From Budorcas taxicolor (taxonomy: Eukaryota > Chordata > Mammalia > Artiodactyla > Bovidae): a stretch of 64,000 nucleotides of DNA. The notes below the pieces were generated by a model that was not told the origin of the DNA, ran no database searches, and saw only the letters and a list, made by a program, of their open reading frames with translations. This document shows positions 11,381-23,227 of the stretch, piece after piece. The stretch spans positions 15,731,775 to 15,795,774 of the forward strand of contig NC_068935.1 in the NCBI RefSeq assembly GCF_023091745.1. Direction: 5' to 3'. Numbering within the stretch: position 1 is the first letter of the stretch; every line of letters begins with the position of its first letter. The translations under genes and the position numbers were made by a program.

Positions 11381-12584
11381 CATCTCCTGCTCTGTCGCTC
11401 TATTTCACCCATAGGCTAGACCTTTGGACCCTGGTGTACTCACTGCCCATTTGGAGACGGAGCAGCCTGGAGATTCCACTGTTCCCGGTTCACCTCTAAG
11501 AAACCCGCATCTTACTCTTTCCCTTCTGGTCCTGAAACCACCCGAGCACACAAGGGATCCTTGGTCTGAGGGTGGGGGACACGTGGGAACAGAAGGCCCC
11601 ATAGGCCCTGAGGACTCTTGTCATGGGCTCAGGACTCTTACATCCTTAACCGCCACCCTCACCCAGACTCTGTTACTTAACCCTAACCCCTCCCACATCC
11701 ATCAGCAGTGCATCCCAAGTGCTCAGGAAGTACCGTCATCCTAAGCTTCCACTTAAGTTCCCACTCAGGCATGAGTCGCCTGCCAGAGCAATGGGCCAGT
11801 GTCCCTCTAAGTGCTCTCTTTAGATCCCCTGCCTCAAGATGATGTGGCGGGGGATGGGGGAGGGTGTTTATTAAACAGGCAGATAGCCAGACTCCACACT
11901 TGACCCCACTCGATCAGAATCTACAGGGCTGAGTAGGAGGAAGGAGTGGGTTCCACATATTTCAGAAATTCCCTGGATGGTTGTGAGAGCCAGCAATGTG
12001 TAACTGTACTCGGGGCACTGGTGGCCCTGCTACCCCAGCAGGCAGTCCCTGGTGGCCACCCGATGGACAGAGTCAACCCCAAAATGCTGCCTCCGACATG
12101 GACATCCTTCTTTCCATCAGGAAAAGCACTCCTGCCCCACCACTAATTTGATCACCCTCTTGCACAATCTTCTGCCCCCCCACCTTCCCCCACTAAATTT
12201 CCACAGGACAATCAATTCTCAATTGCTCTTTCCTCTGTCCTCCCGGCACTCAGCACAGGCTGCAGCGTGTGAGAGCTGGTTGTTTACACGTGAGCTCTTT
12301 CGGAGCCCAATACATTTAGACCAGCAGCCTTGAGGAAAGGTCAGGCATGCTGTAGGTGCTGGATGGATACTAGGGGGGAATGAATCACTAAAGAAAGGAG
12401 CAAGAGGACTGAATGACATAAACCAAAATCCTTCACATTTGCCTTTCGGACACCATGTTTGCCTGCCAGGGAGGTCAATAGATCAACACTGCTGTTTTCG
12501 AGCCCCAGAGAGGATGGGAACACAGTGACCAGATTAAGGAGCTATGGGGCTGACATTGTGGGCTGCCCAGGCCAGCAAGGAGCT
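11381..12584. other. unrecognised single-copy sequence
   Basis: Nothing recognisable on either strand; short chance frames only. Confidence 0.45.
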
Positions 12585-12640
12585 TCATTCATTTACTCAT
12601 TCGTTCACTGAAGCAAATGTGCCAGGCACTGCACAAGGTG

Positions 12641-12848
12641 CATTCTTATTCGCTCAGTCATGCCCAAGTCTTTGTGATGCCATGGACTGTAGCCCACCAG
12701 GCTCCTCTGTCCATGGGATTTCCCAGGCAAGAATACTGGAGTCAGTTGCCGTGCCCTCCTCCACGGGCTCTTTCCAAACCAGGGATTGAACCTGGGTCTC
12801 CTGCATTGTAGGCAGATTCTTTATTGTCTGAGCTACCAGTCAGGGAAG
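12641..12848 (-). repeat. Bov-tA SINE (antisense)
   Basis: Antisense Bov-tA from 'attcgctcagtcatgccc' to 'gagctaccagtcagggaagg', inserted in the L2. Confidence 0.9.
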
Positions 12849-13018
12849 GTACTAAAGATAAAAAGAGGAACAGGACAGACAAGACTCCTGCCCTCACAGA
12901 GCTTACAGTTTTGTGGGGAAGACAGATGTCAAATAATTGTAGAAAGACTTAGAGTTGTGAGAGAGCTATGAAGGCAAAAAACAGTGTCCAGTAAAAGCGT
13001 ACATTTGGGAGGGGCAAG

Positions 13019-13099
13019 CAGGGACGGGGGAGCCTGGTGGGCTGCCGTCTATGGGGTCGCACAGAGTCAGACATGACTGAAGCGACTTAGCAGTAGCAT
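13019..13099 (+). repeat. BOV-A2 3' fragment
   Basis: Only the terminal half of a BOV-A2 ('ggtgggctgccgtctatggg' ... 'gactgaagcgacttagcag'). Confidence 0.88.
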
Positions 13100-13560
13100 G
13101 CTGTCTGCACAAGGAGGATTTTCCCAGGGAGCTGACCTTGAATCAAGACCATAAGCATAACCAGAAGGTAAATAGGCAAAAGGCTGGGGAAGGGCATCTC
13201 AGGGAGAGGGTACAGCCATGTGAGGACCTGAGGCAGTTACAAGCTTGACATGCTTGTGGAACGTGCTGGAATGCTGGGACTGAAACAGAGGGAGTGAGGA
13301 GGCAGGGGGTGGGGGTCAGGTGAAGAGACTAGACCAGATCACATGGGGCTTTTTGTGGGTCGTGGTAAAGACTTCAGATTTTATTTAAAGTGGGATGGGA
13401 GGCTTTTAACCTGGGAAGAGTTACGATTTAATTTGCATTTTTAAAGAGGGTCCCCTGGCTGCTGTGTTAGTAATGGATGAAAAGGGGGACTGGAGTGGAA
13501 GCAGAGAGACAAATCAGGAGGTTATGATGGTGACCTGGCTGAGAATAGTGGCTATGGAGA

Positions 13561-14355
13561 CCTCAGTGAAAGGGTTCAGCCCACACGTTTTACAGATGAG
13601 GAAACTGAGGCCCCGAGAAGGGGAATGATTTGCCCACACTCACCCTGCCCCCAGTCCTATTCTCCCACAAGAGAGAGGTTAACAGTGGACCAAGCAGAGA
13701 AAGCTGAGTGCATTCTGGTAGGATGAATTCATGGATGCCTCGTGGCACATCTGGGTTCTGGCAGCCAAAGCAGATGCTTGGAGGGGGAAGGAAATGAAGT
13801 GACTCTGGTATCCATTATTTGGGGGTGCTCTGTAGTTCCACTGCCCGGGGGTGCAGTGAAGCCAGCACCAACCTTCAGTCACATATCTCAGCTCTGTTTA
13901 GTCTGGCCGTGGCCCAACCAGGAGCTAAGTACTTACTGGCCAGTTCCTTCCTGCCTCCATAGTATAATGAAGTGCTGAGCTGGGCAGAACGCCCAGTGCT
14001 CCTGGGTCCAGGAGCAAGCAAGCAGCAACCTCATGCAGGGCCACGTGAGGTCAGGGGGCGGGGCCTGCACTCCCAAGCTTGCGTGGAATTGGCTGCTTGT
14101 TGACACACCACTTCCGTGGATGGCCAATCACAAGAGCCACAACATCCTTGCTTTCTCCACCCCGCCCCTCACTTGTCCTTGTGAAAACCACAGAACTTCC
14201 CACCACAAAGTGAGCTGGGGAGAGAAGTCTCTTTCCTCTGCTACCTCACACCAGGCCTTGGGAAGAGGCGTCCTGCTCACAGTCCAAGGAGTATCAGTGC
14301 TTTGCTTCCCAAAGCGGAATGTTTGCTTTGGGGGGAGAACTCCATTGAAGACCTA
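13561..14355. other. mostly unrecognised sequence with a short MIR remnant
   Basis: A MIR-like piece (13585-13650, 'acagatgaggaaactgaggcc') is the only feature seen. Confidence 0.5.
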
Positions 14356-15312
14356 TTAGGGAGTTCAGTTCAGTCGCTCAGCCCTGTCTTGCAACCCCAT
14401 GGACTGCAAGACGCCAGGCTTTCCTGTCCATCACCAACTTCAGGAGCTTACTTAAACTCATGTCCTTCGAGTCGGTGATGCCATTCAACCGTCTCATCCT
14501 CTGTCGTTTCCTTTCCCTCTCACCTTCAATCTTTCCCAGCATCAGGGTCTTTTCCATTGAGTCAGTTCTTTGCATCAGGTGGCCAAAGTATTGGAGTTTC
14601 AGCTTCAGCATCAGTCCTTCCAATGAATATTCAGGCCTGATTTCCTTCAGAATGGACTGGTTGTGTCTCCTTGCAGTCCAAGAGACTCTCAAGAGTCTTC
14701 TCCAACACCACAGTTCAAAAGCATCAATTCTTCAGTGTTCAGCTTTCTTTATACTCCAACTCTCACATCCATACATGACTGCTGGAAAAACCATAGCTTT
14801 GACTAGGTGGACCTTTGTTGGCAAAGTAATGTCTGCTTTTTAATATGCTGTCTAGGTTGGTCATAGCTTTTCTTCAAAGGAGTAAAGTGAAAGTGAAGTC
14901 CTTCAGTCGTGTCCAACTCTTTACGACCCCGTGGACTGTAGCCCACCAGGCTCCTCCGTCCATGGGATTCTCCAGGCAAGAATACTGGAGTGGGTTGCCA
15001 TTTCTTTCTCCAGGGGATCTTCCCGACCCAGGGATCAAACCCAAGTCTCCTGTATTGCAGGCAGACGCTTTAACCTCTGAGCCACCAGAGAGTAAACATC
15101 TTTTAATTTCATGGCTGCAGTCATAATCTGCAGTGATTTTGGAGCCCCCCAAAATAAAGTCTGTCACTGTTTCCATTGTTTCCCCATCAATTAGCCATGA
15201 AGTGGTGAGACCAGATGCCGTGATCTTAGTTTTCTGAATGTTGAGTTTTAAGCCAATTTTTTCACTCTCCTCTTTCACTTTCATCAAGAGGCTCTTTAGT
15301 TCTATTAGGGAG
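14356..15312 (-). mobile_element. BovB LINE 3' part (antisense) with nested SINE
   Basis: Antisense BovB: the 14378-14692 frame encodes the C-terminal block (RVSWTARRHNQ, FGHLMQRTDS). Upstream BovB text continues to 15312 (GLKLNIQKTKITASG). A Bov-tA splits it. Stops and indels make it non-functional. Confidence 0.92.
14887..15088 (-). repeat. Bov-tA SINE nested in BovB
   Basis: Antisense Bov-tA with a short target duplication (GAGTAAA near 14880-14886 and 15090-15096). The BovB sequence continues on both sides. Confidence 0.92.
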
Positions 15313-15594
15313 AAATGACTCCAAATGGATAGTCAACCAAGGTTATAGCCTTTAGGTGTAGCTAATCACGAAAATAACCCTAGACGGGAAAATTCTTACA
15401 AAGCGTTGCTTGCTAGTCAGCTCTGGTGCCTCCATACACTGCACAGGCCAAAGAGGCATTTGTCATCTGCTCTCCCTGGGCCCCAGCAGGTCAGGCCTGG
15501 CCTCACTACCTACCCTCTGCTTTGCAAGTGCCCTTCCTTGGGCAAGAGAGGCATTGAAAAGGTGCATTGAAAAGAGTCAGGGAATCTTTCCTTT

Positions 15595-16030
15595 TCTTTA
15601 TTTTTTATTGGAGTTGATTTACAATATGTAAGTTTCAGATTTACAACATGTGTGTGTGCTTGGTCGCTCAGTTGTGTCTGACTCTTTGCGACCCTTTGGA
15701 CTATAGCCGTGTCCATGGGATGCTCCAGGCAAGAATACTGGAGTGGGCTGCCATTCCCTTCTCCAGGGGATCTTCCTGAGCCATGGATCAAACCTGCGTC
15801 TCCTGCATTGCATGCAGGTTCCTTACTCACTAAGCCATTGATTCAATATTAGTATCAATATTTATAGTTATTATAAAATATTGGTTATAGTCCCTGTTGT
15901 TATATATATATATATAGTAGTTTGTACCTCTTAACCCCTACCCTTATCTTGCCCCTCCCCCCTTTCCTCTCCCCACTGTAACCACTAATTTGTTCTTTAT
16001 ATCTGTTGAGTCTGCTTCTGTTTAACCCTG
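15595..16030 (-). mobile_element. artiodactyl L1 3' end (antisense), split by Bov-tA
   Basis: 'tattttttattggagttgattt' at the left, and 'ggttatagtccctgttgttat', 'cactaatttgttctttatat' at the right, form one antisense L1 3' end. The 282 bp before it (15313-15594) hold nothing recognised. Confidence 0.75.
15645..15836 (-). repeat. Bov-tA SINE (antisense)
   Basis: 'gtgtgtgtgcttggtcgctc' to 'ccttactcactaagccattg', inside the L1 3' end. Confidence 0.9.
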
Positions 16031-16039
16031 GTTCTTTTA

Positions 16040-16262
16040 TTAGGAGTCTAATAGCTACGGTGCACCAGATACCAGGCCAAGCATTTTACATTCCTCATCT
16101 CATTAAATTCCCACAGCAACTCCTGTGACATAGGTACTATTATGTCTCACCTCCTCCGACTTTACAGATAAAGAAAATGAAGCTCAGAGAGGCTAAGTGA
16201 CTTACCCAAGAACACACAGCCAGCAAAAGGCAGAGCCAGGATCTGAGTTCAGGTCTACCTGA
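16040..16262 (-). repeat. MIR SINE (antisense)
   Basis: Ordered antisense MIR motifs: 'cattttacattcctcatctc', 'gaagctcagagaggctaagt', 'aagaacacacagccagc', 'gccaggatctgagttcagg'. Confidence 0.88.
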
Positions 16263-17680
16263 TCCCACATCCCATACTCATAACTGCTTCCTTAAGCTGT
16301 GACTTTACAGGCTCCACACCATCCAAACTGCCCTTGGAGCCCAAGAGACAAGCTGGGAAGGCCCAAGGGGCAAATGACCTTACCTCCTCATTTTACATTT
16401 TGTGTGCCAGCCTGTTATGTTGGTAGATGGGCACTTTTCTGCCATGAGCTGACGGGTCAAGAGAAGGCCTCTTTCAACTAGTTCCTGGCAAGGGTGCAAT
16501 GGTGGGGAGTCCTGGGGGCCCAGGGAGAAGCAGGAGGGCACTGCCAGCTGGGAAAACTGGCAGGAGAAATGCCCCATGAGGGCATCATCCGATTTATAGC
16601 TTCAGATCCCTTCCCTGGGTTCTGGGATATCTGACAAATACTGGACAAGTTCTCAAGTCTATACCCTAATGATATTAATGAGGCAGGGGAGCTTAGTGAA
16701 AATTTAATAGACAAGTATAAAAAGTTTCACAGACTCTGTCTGCAGAAGTTCTTTTGAAGGTCTGCACAAAGCCACAAGGGCTGCTTGGAACTATTTGTCC
16801 AAGGAAATTATTAACCTTCCTCATTTTTGGAGAACGATGCAATCTGTTTATTAAATGCCTAAATTAAAGGGAGAGGATACAGTGCAGTTGGGGGTTTTCC
16901 ATCATAATTCATTGGAGGCTCTCAGTCAGGGAAATTCGAGCCTGGGGCTGACTGGGCTTCCTGACCACTTCCGGCTCCCAGGCTCCCTCCAACCCTGTTC
17001 CTCTAATAAGTTCAGGTTGCTGGGAGTTCAACTCTCATTAACCCTTTGAAGTCTGGGTAGATAAATTACAATTAAAGTCCACGAACCACTTAATGTACAT
17101 CAAAGATTGGCCAAGGAAGCAATTGTTCCAGCATGGATGCTTCTGTTGTATGGATCAAATGAGATAATGTGTGTGTGTGTGTGTGTGTGTGTGTGTCTGT
17201 GTATGAAAGCCCTTTGAAGCACAGTAGATTACTTTTATTATTTTTCTGAATAGGATGGTTTATTTATTTACAAGATGGATGCCTGTCCTCATTAGATACC
17301 CTTGAACAAACCAAATTGGTACTCATTGAGCCTAGAAAAGTACCAAACTTTCCTTGAACTTCCTCCTTTGTTCCTCAAGCTGATTGAGACAAGAACCTTC
17401 TGATAGGTCTGGAGCCTTGTGCACGTGGAGCCAGTGTAAAATTTGCTGATTGTTTTTCTTTCACAAATAATGTGAAAGGCAGAAGATGCAGGAACATTGC
17501 CAGCAATGCAGGGCGTGGGTTTCTGCCTTGCTCCACCCAGAAGGAGAATTCTCAAAGGGCAGGATTGTGTGCTGAGAGGCTGAGCAGCCTTCGTATGTGC
17601 TGGGGTGGATCAGTCACAAAGACAGGTGAGCTAGGAAACAGAGCTCATGCCCTGAGAAAACCCTCTTCCAAAAATTCCTG
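16263..17680. other. single-copy sequence with a TG microsatellite
   Basis: No known repeat apart from (TG)14 at 17169-17196. The 16700-17130 part is AT-rich and looks unique; it could be conserved non-coding DNA but that cannot be shown here. Confidence 0.45.
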
Positions 17681-17811
17681 AGGTGACTCTCATATATTAC
17701 TGATGGAAAAGAAAATGGATACAACCCTTCAGGGGAGAATTTGACAATATCTCACAAAATCATATATGCATTTACTTTTTAACTTACCAATCACATTTCC
17801 AGGAACCTACC

Positions 17812-18004
17812 CAGGTGGGTCAGTGGTAAAGAAACTGCCTGCAATGCAGGAGATGTGGGAGATGTCAGTTCAATTCCTGGGTCAGAAAGATCCCCTGGAG
17901 GAGGAAATGGCAACCCAGTCCAGTATTCTTGCCTGGAGAATTCCGTGGATGGAGGAGCCTGGCAGGCTACAGTCCATGGGGTCGCAAACAGTTATACATG
18001 ACTG

Positions 18005-18006
<2 letters not shown>
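17812..18006 (+). repeat. Bov-tA SINE
   Basis: Sense Bov-tA from 'ccaggtgggtcagtggtaaa' to 'ttatacatgactgagcac'. Its tail runs straight into a (CA)23 microsatellite. Confidence 0.92.

Positions 18007-18052
<46 letters not shown>
18007..18052 (+). repeat. (CA)23 microsatellite at a SINE tail
   Basis: Uninterrupted CA dinucleotides directly after the Bov-tA 3' end, the common way ruminant microsatellites arise. Confidence 0.97.
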
Positions 18053-18057
<5 letters not shown>

Positions 18058-18779
18058 CCTGACAATACACCTCAAACAATGTGAAAATGTATATGCACAA
18101 GGTTGTTCATTACAGCTTTGTTTATATATATGCAAAATATTTGAAATTATTACCTAAGCGACTGAACTGAACTGAACTGAAGTATCCTTACAGAGGAGAG
18201 TGGTTGTACAGACTTTGGTACAACCACAGGATGGAGTCCCAAGCTGCTATAAAATAGAAGGAGGGTGCTCTTTATGAACTGATAGGGATTGATTTTTAGA
18301 ATAGGTTGGTACATGAAAAAGGCCAAAAGCAAACCAAAAAAGTATCTGTAGTATGCTTCCTTTGGTGTAAAAAGAAGAGGAAGTAAGTAAATATAGATGC
18401 ATCTGCTCATTTGTACAGAAACACAAGAAGCAGAAGCTGGAAACTCATAGAATTGGTTACCTACAGAGAGGGTGGGGGCAGCACATAGTAGGTGCATTAC
18501 AGGCATTTCCTGATAATGACCGTTGGGTGCTATAGAGGACACTGTGGAAGGAATGGTAGATTCAGCTGGGAATAACAGGAAGGGTTTCTATTGTCGTCTT
18601 GAAACATGAGTCTGTGGTCAAATTGTTGGCTGGCCATTTTGAGAGATTGTACCAGGCAGAGGGAAGAATTGTGAGCAAAGTCCAGAAAGGGGAGAGAGCG
18701 TGGCAGGGAAAGGGGCTGGGATGGGGGACTATTGTGAGAACGGCTGGATAGGGCAGGCGGGAATCCGAAAGTAGACTTT

Positions 18780-19590
18780 CTTTTATGCAACGGTAGTGAG
18801 TTTGAATTTTATTCTTAGGAACATGAGAAGCTGTGGGAATATTTTGAACAGAGGAGTGATATGGTCAGTTTATGCTACATTGATCCCTGTGGCTATAATG
18901 TGGGCTGTGGACTGAAGTGGGAGAGAGTAGAAGCAGGGAGGCCACTTTGAAGCGGCAGAGGATGGTGACTTGGAGCAGGAAGGTAGTATTGGGTTGGCCA
19001 AAAGGTTCGTTCAGATTTTTTCCGTAAGATGTAGTGGAAAAACACAAATGAATTTTTTTGGCCAACCCAAGAGTAGAAATGGAAAAGAGTGGTCATGGGC
19101 TGGATATGTTTGAAGGTGCAGCTGGTGGGACAAACTGATGGATTGGGTGTAGGGAAGGACGAAAGAGGAAGAGGGGTCTGGATAACTCCCAGCTATCTGG
19201 CTTCAGTGATTGGGTGTCTAATGGAGCCATTCAGCAAGATGGGGATGACAGTAGAAAGAGTAGAATTAGTGGGGAAAGGTCAAGTCACCTCAGATGTGTC
19301 AAGTGTGAGGTGTCAGCAGATTGGATCTGTTGGATGTATGGGTCTGGGGCTCAGGGGAGAAGTCTGGGCAGGGACCATCGATGTGGAACCATATAGATGG
19401 AGGTTGGAAAGATGAGGCCAGAATGGGAGAGCGTAGGTATCACTGTGAGAAGAGATCCAAGGGCAGAGTCCTGGGGAACACTAACAGGAGAGGCAGAAGA
19501 TGAAACCCTCATGAAAGTGGCTAGAATGAAATTGTAGTAGAAATAGCATGAGGCCCAGGAGAGAATAGGGTCTGGAGGCCCAGGGGGAGG
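18780..19590 (-). repeat. L2 LINE remnant (antisense)
   Basis: Antisense L2 order: 'gagtttgaattttattctt', 'gaacagaggagtgatatgg', 'gctggatatgtttgaaggtgc', 'gtcctggggaacactaacag'. It hosts the mariner-type mini-element at 18989-19070. The preceding 18451-18779 hold nothing recognised. Confidence 0.72.
18989..19070 (+). mobile_element. mariner-type MITE, miR-2284/2285-like hairpin
   Basis: An 82-bp near-palindrome. The left arm TTGGGTTGGCCAAAAGG pairs with the right arm TTTTTTTGGCCAACCCAA, and the inner parts (ttcgttcagattttttcc / ggaaaaacacaaatgaa) also pair. This is the ruminant mariner-derived mini-element from which the large bovine miR-2284/2285 family is thought to come. The 5' arm at about 19000-19022 is close to the usual AAAAGUUCGUUCGGGUUUUU seed-containing strand. 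Whether this copy is transcribed and processed is unknown. Confidence 0.8.
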
Positions 19591-20857
19591 GAGTTACAAG
19601 AGGAGCACGCTCAGCAGTGCCCAGGGCTGCATGGGGGGGCCCCAAGACAAGAGCTGCACAGATGGGGATGGGGGCAGCTAAAGGCAAACTACAAGGGCTG
19701 CAGAGTGAGCAGAAGGGCTCAGTGATGGGGTTCTTCTTCAAGGACCTTTGACTGTGAAGGGAAGGAGTGAGGTGGGATGGCAGCTGGAGGAGGGGACGGT
19801 GAAGGATTGGAAGAGAGCCATTATTGTAAGGAAGAAACAAGGAAGCTCATTTTTAACTCCTGAGTCAGTAGACACACAAGACTGAAAACCCAGAAAAGGA
19901 AGGAATTCACCTGTGGAGGAAAGTGAAAGTGTTAGTCACTCAGTCATGTCCGACCCTGCAACTCCATGGACTAGAGCCCACCAGGCTCCCCGGTCCATGG
20001 GATTCTCCAGGCAAGAATACTGGAGTGGGTTGCAGTATCCTTCTCCAGCAGAGGAAGGTGGGGGCCTAATGAGATGGAGAGCCCAGAGACTGGGGCTAGG
20101 GTTGAGCAGGAAAAAGCATATATCTCTCTCTCTATCTGCCCGTGGAATCATTTTCAACATGAAGGAAAGAGCGAAGATCAAATTATCCACGTGTGAATTG
20201 GGGCCGTCTGCAAAGTCAGAGAGTGAGGGTGTAGTCATGTGTCAGTTCAAATAGGACCCCGGGCCGTGGTCAGAAGCATCTACAAAGGACAGCGTTGACA
20301 GAGGCACTAGTTGCCCGCAGGGAACTGCAGACAACGCACACTTCAGGTACGTTTGTACAGACTCAAACATAGCTTCACACATGCTTGGGAGCTTTGGATG
20401 TTAATCAAAGTAAAAAGTCTCCCCTAAAACAAATTATGAGATTTTACGATGAATAAATAGGACCTAATGAATGGGTTTACCAACTGTTCTTCCCTGTTCT
20501 GGACTTTGGGCAAGAGCTGGAGGGCTGAGAACGGGACAGAGAGCTGGGCCCCAGGCTCCTTTTTTGGCTTTGGCCTCAAGGGCCGCCCCTAACCCTGACG
20601 GTTCAGTAGAACTTGGATAGAAGTGAGGCCTGGGTGTGGCACTGATCTGGGAAGCAGAGAGTTTGTTCTCCAAGGGTGAAGGACTGCAGGCTAAAACATT
20701 CTGTCCTTTTGCAGACAGTGGAGCTGGTAAGCTATTTCAGATGTGTTCATGCAAATCATTTCTAACTAAAAAAGAAAACAAAAACAAAAGCACTAATGTG
20801 CTGACCCTTGCTACCTGGTGTGATATTTATCAGACAGAGAAACACAACATTTGGTTT
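19591..20857. other. mostly unrecognised sequence with a Bov-tA piece
   Basis: The only recognised element is an antisense, truncated Bov-tA at 19920-20058. Elsewhere no exon or RNA gene is visible. Confidence 0.5.
19920..20058 (-). repeat. Bov-tA SINE fragment (antisense)
   Basis: 'gtgttagtcactcagtcatg' to 'ttgcagtatccttctccagc'. The tRNA-like part is missing. Confidence 0.88.
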
Positions 20858-20975
20858 TGGCCCAGGCTCTGCTGCCAGCTTGCTGTGTGACTTTAGGCAA
20901 GTACCTTCTGCTCTCTGGGCCTCAGCCGTTGGCATCTGCCAAATCAGTAGAGTGGACAGATGATCTCTAAGGGAA
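20858..20975 (+). repeat. MIR SINE
   Basis: 'gctgccagcttgctgtgtga' followed by 'gcaagtaccttctgctctctg', typical MIR core and tail side. Confidence 0.78.
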
Positions 20976-22004
20976 CTGCTGCACCAACATTCTGTTTTTT
21001 TTTTTTTTTTTCTTTAATTGACTATTTTTTAGAGCAGCTTTAGATTCACAGTACAACTAAGTGCAAAGTATAGAGTTTCTGAATACCCTTTGTCCCCCCA
21101 AATGCACAGCCTCCCCCACTACGCTCACCCCCCACCAGAGGGGTACATTTGTTACAATCAATAAACCTACATTGACATGCCATTATCACTCAAAAGTCCT
21201 TATTCATGTTGCACATGTTATGGGGTTTTGACAAATGTATCTGCCATCATAGAATAGTTTCATTGCCCCTAAATATCCTCTATGCTCTGAGAATTTGTCC
21301 CTCCCTCCCCTCAACCCCTAGCAACCACTGACTTTTTCCCTGTCTCCATAGTTTTGCCTTTCTCAGAATATCATATAATTGATATCATGCAGTTTGTAAT
21401 TTTTTTCAGATTGGCTTCTTTCACTTAGTAATAAGCATCTGAGATTCTTCCATGTCTTTCCATGGCTTGATAGCTCACTTATTTTTAGTGCTGAATAATA
21501 TCCCATTGTCTGATGTATCCCAGTTTATTTATCCATTCACCTACTGAAGGACCATCTTGGTCGCTTCCAAGTTTTGAGAATTATGAGTAAAGCTGCTATA
21601 AACATCCACATGCAAGTTTTTGTGTGGACATAAGTTTTCAACTCATTTGGGTAAGTAACAAGGAGCATGACTGATGGATTTATGAAAATGTATGTTTAGT
21701 TTTTTAAGAAACTACCAAACTGTCTTTCAAAGTGGCTGTCCCATTTTGCATTCCTACCAGCATGGAATAAGATTTCCTGTTTGCTCTGCATCCTCATCCA
21801 AGCATTTGATGTTTTCAGTGTTTTGGATTTTGGCCATTCTGATAGGTGTGTAGTGGTATCTCATTGCTGTCTTGATTTGCCTTTCCCTGATGGTATATGA
21901 TGTTGAACATCTTTTTATATGCTTACTTGCATCTGTATAGTGTCTGTTCAGGTGAGATGTCTCTTCAGGTCTTTTGTTCACTTTTATTTTTTTATTGAAA
22001 AAAT

Positions 22005-22122
22005 TTTTTTGGCCACACCTCGAGGCTTTCGAGATCCTAGTTCCCCGACCAGGGGCTGAACCGGGGCACTCAGCAGCAAAAGCATAGAGTCCTAAGCACT
22101 GGACCACCAAGGAATTCTCAGT
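22005..22122 (-). repeat. CHR-type tRNA SINE (antisense)
   Basis: Cetartiodactyl SINE: 'tttttttggccacacc', 'tagttccccgaccagggg', 'cactggaccaccaaggaatt' in antisense order, inside the old L1. Confidence 0.85.
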
Positions 22123-22784
22123 CTTTTCTCCATTTTTAAATCAGGCCATTCATTTTCTTATTATTAAGTTTTAAGAGTTCTTTGTGTATTTTGGATAGTA
22201 GTCCTTTAACAGATGTGTCTTTTGCAAATATTTTCTTCTAGTCTGTGGCTTGCCTTTTCATTCTCTTGACAGTGTCTTTCACAAAGCAGAAGTTTTCGTT
22301 TTAATAACGTCCCGCATAGCAATTATTTCTTTCATGAATTGTATCTAAAAAGTCATTGCTAAACCCATGGTCATCTAGATTTTCTCCTGTGTTAGCTTCT
22401 AGAACTCAACGTTGTCATAGTTTTACATTTTACATTTACACATAAAGTCAGAGGACTGATCACTATCTAATGTGAAGACTTACTATGAAGCCACAGTGAC
22501 AAAGATCTGTGTCTAGATTCATTTTCTTTTGTATATGGATGTCCAGGTGTTCGAGTGTCATTTGTTGAAGAGACTACCTTTGCTCTGCTGTATTGCCTTT
22601 GCTCCCTTGGTAAAGATCAGTTGAGCATATTTATTTGTGTCTATTTATAGGGCTCTCTTTTGTGTTCCACTGATCTCTTTGTGTATTCTTTCATCGATAC
22701 CATACTGTCTTGATTGCTTTAGCTTTATAGTAAGTCTTAAAATCAGATAGTGTCAGTCCTCTGACTTTGTTCTCCTTCAGTCTT

Positions 22785-23030
22785 TTTAAAAAATTTATTA
22801 TTATTATTATTATTTACTTTACAATATTGTATTGGTTTTGCCACACATCAGCATGAATCCTTCACGGGTGTACACGTGTTCCCAATCCCGAACCTCCCTC
22901 TCACCTCCCCCCCCCGCCACACCATCCCTCTGGGTCATCCCAGTGCGCCAGCCCCAAGCATCCTGCACCCTGCATCGAACCTGGACTGGTGATTCGTTCC
23001 TTATATGATATTATACATGTTTCAATGTCA
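22785..23030 (-). mobile_element. L1_BT 3'-end insertion
   Basis: Young ruminant L1 3' end ('tattggttttgccacacatc' ... 'gatattatacatgtttcaatg') with a 15-bp perfect target duplication TTCTCCTTCAGTCTT at 22770-22784 and 23031-23045. Confidence 0.94.
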
Positions 23031-23227
23031 TTCTCCTTCAGTCTTGAGTTGCCCGAGAGTTTGCAATATACATTTACAACTCAAACAAGTCGACTTTCAA
23101 ATAATACTATCCCATCCTATGGGCAGTGCACATACCTTATAGTCACACAATATTCCAGTCCTCTCTCTTGTCCCTTGTACTACTACTGTTGTTCATTTCA
23201 CTTAAACACAAACATACGTAATCAAAT

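Larger units (their letters stand above)
12585..13560 (-). repeat. L2 LINE remnant (antisense)
   Basis: Antisense L2 from 'cattcatttactcattcgttcac' and 'gtgccaggcactgcacaagg' through 'cctgccctcacagagcttacag' to 'gtcccctggctgctgtgttag'. Two later SINE insertions interrupt it. Confidence 0.75.
17690..18450 (+). mobile_element. old L1 ORF2 remnant
   Basis: Decayed sense L1 ORF2 text: 'atgcacaaggttgttcattac', 'gctgctataaaatagaa', 'tatgcttcctttggtgtaaa'. A Bov-tA interrupts it, and a short BovB-type tail (18158-18181, repeated CTGAA) also lies within it. Confidence 0.7.

Noticed and set aside
18007..18052. CRISPR-like or other regular array
   Set aside because: It is a simple CA dinucleotide repeat; no spaced direct repeats of the CRISPR type exist and the DNA is mammalian.
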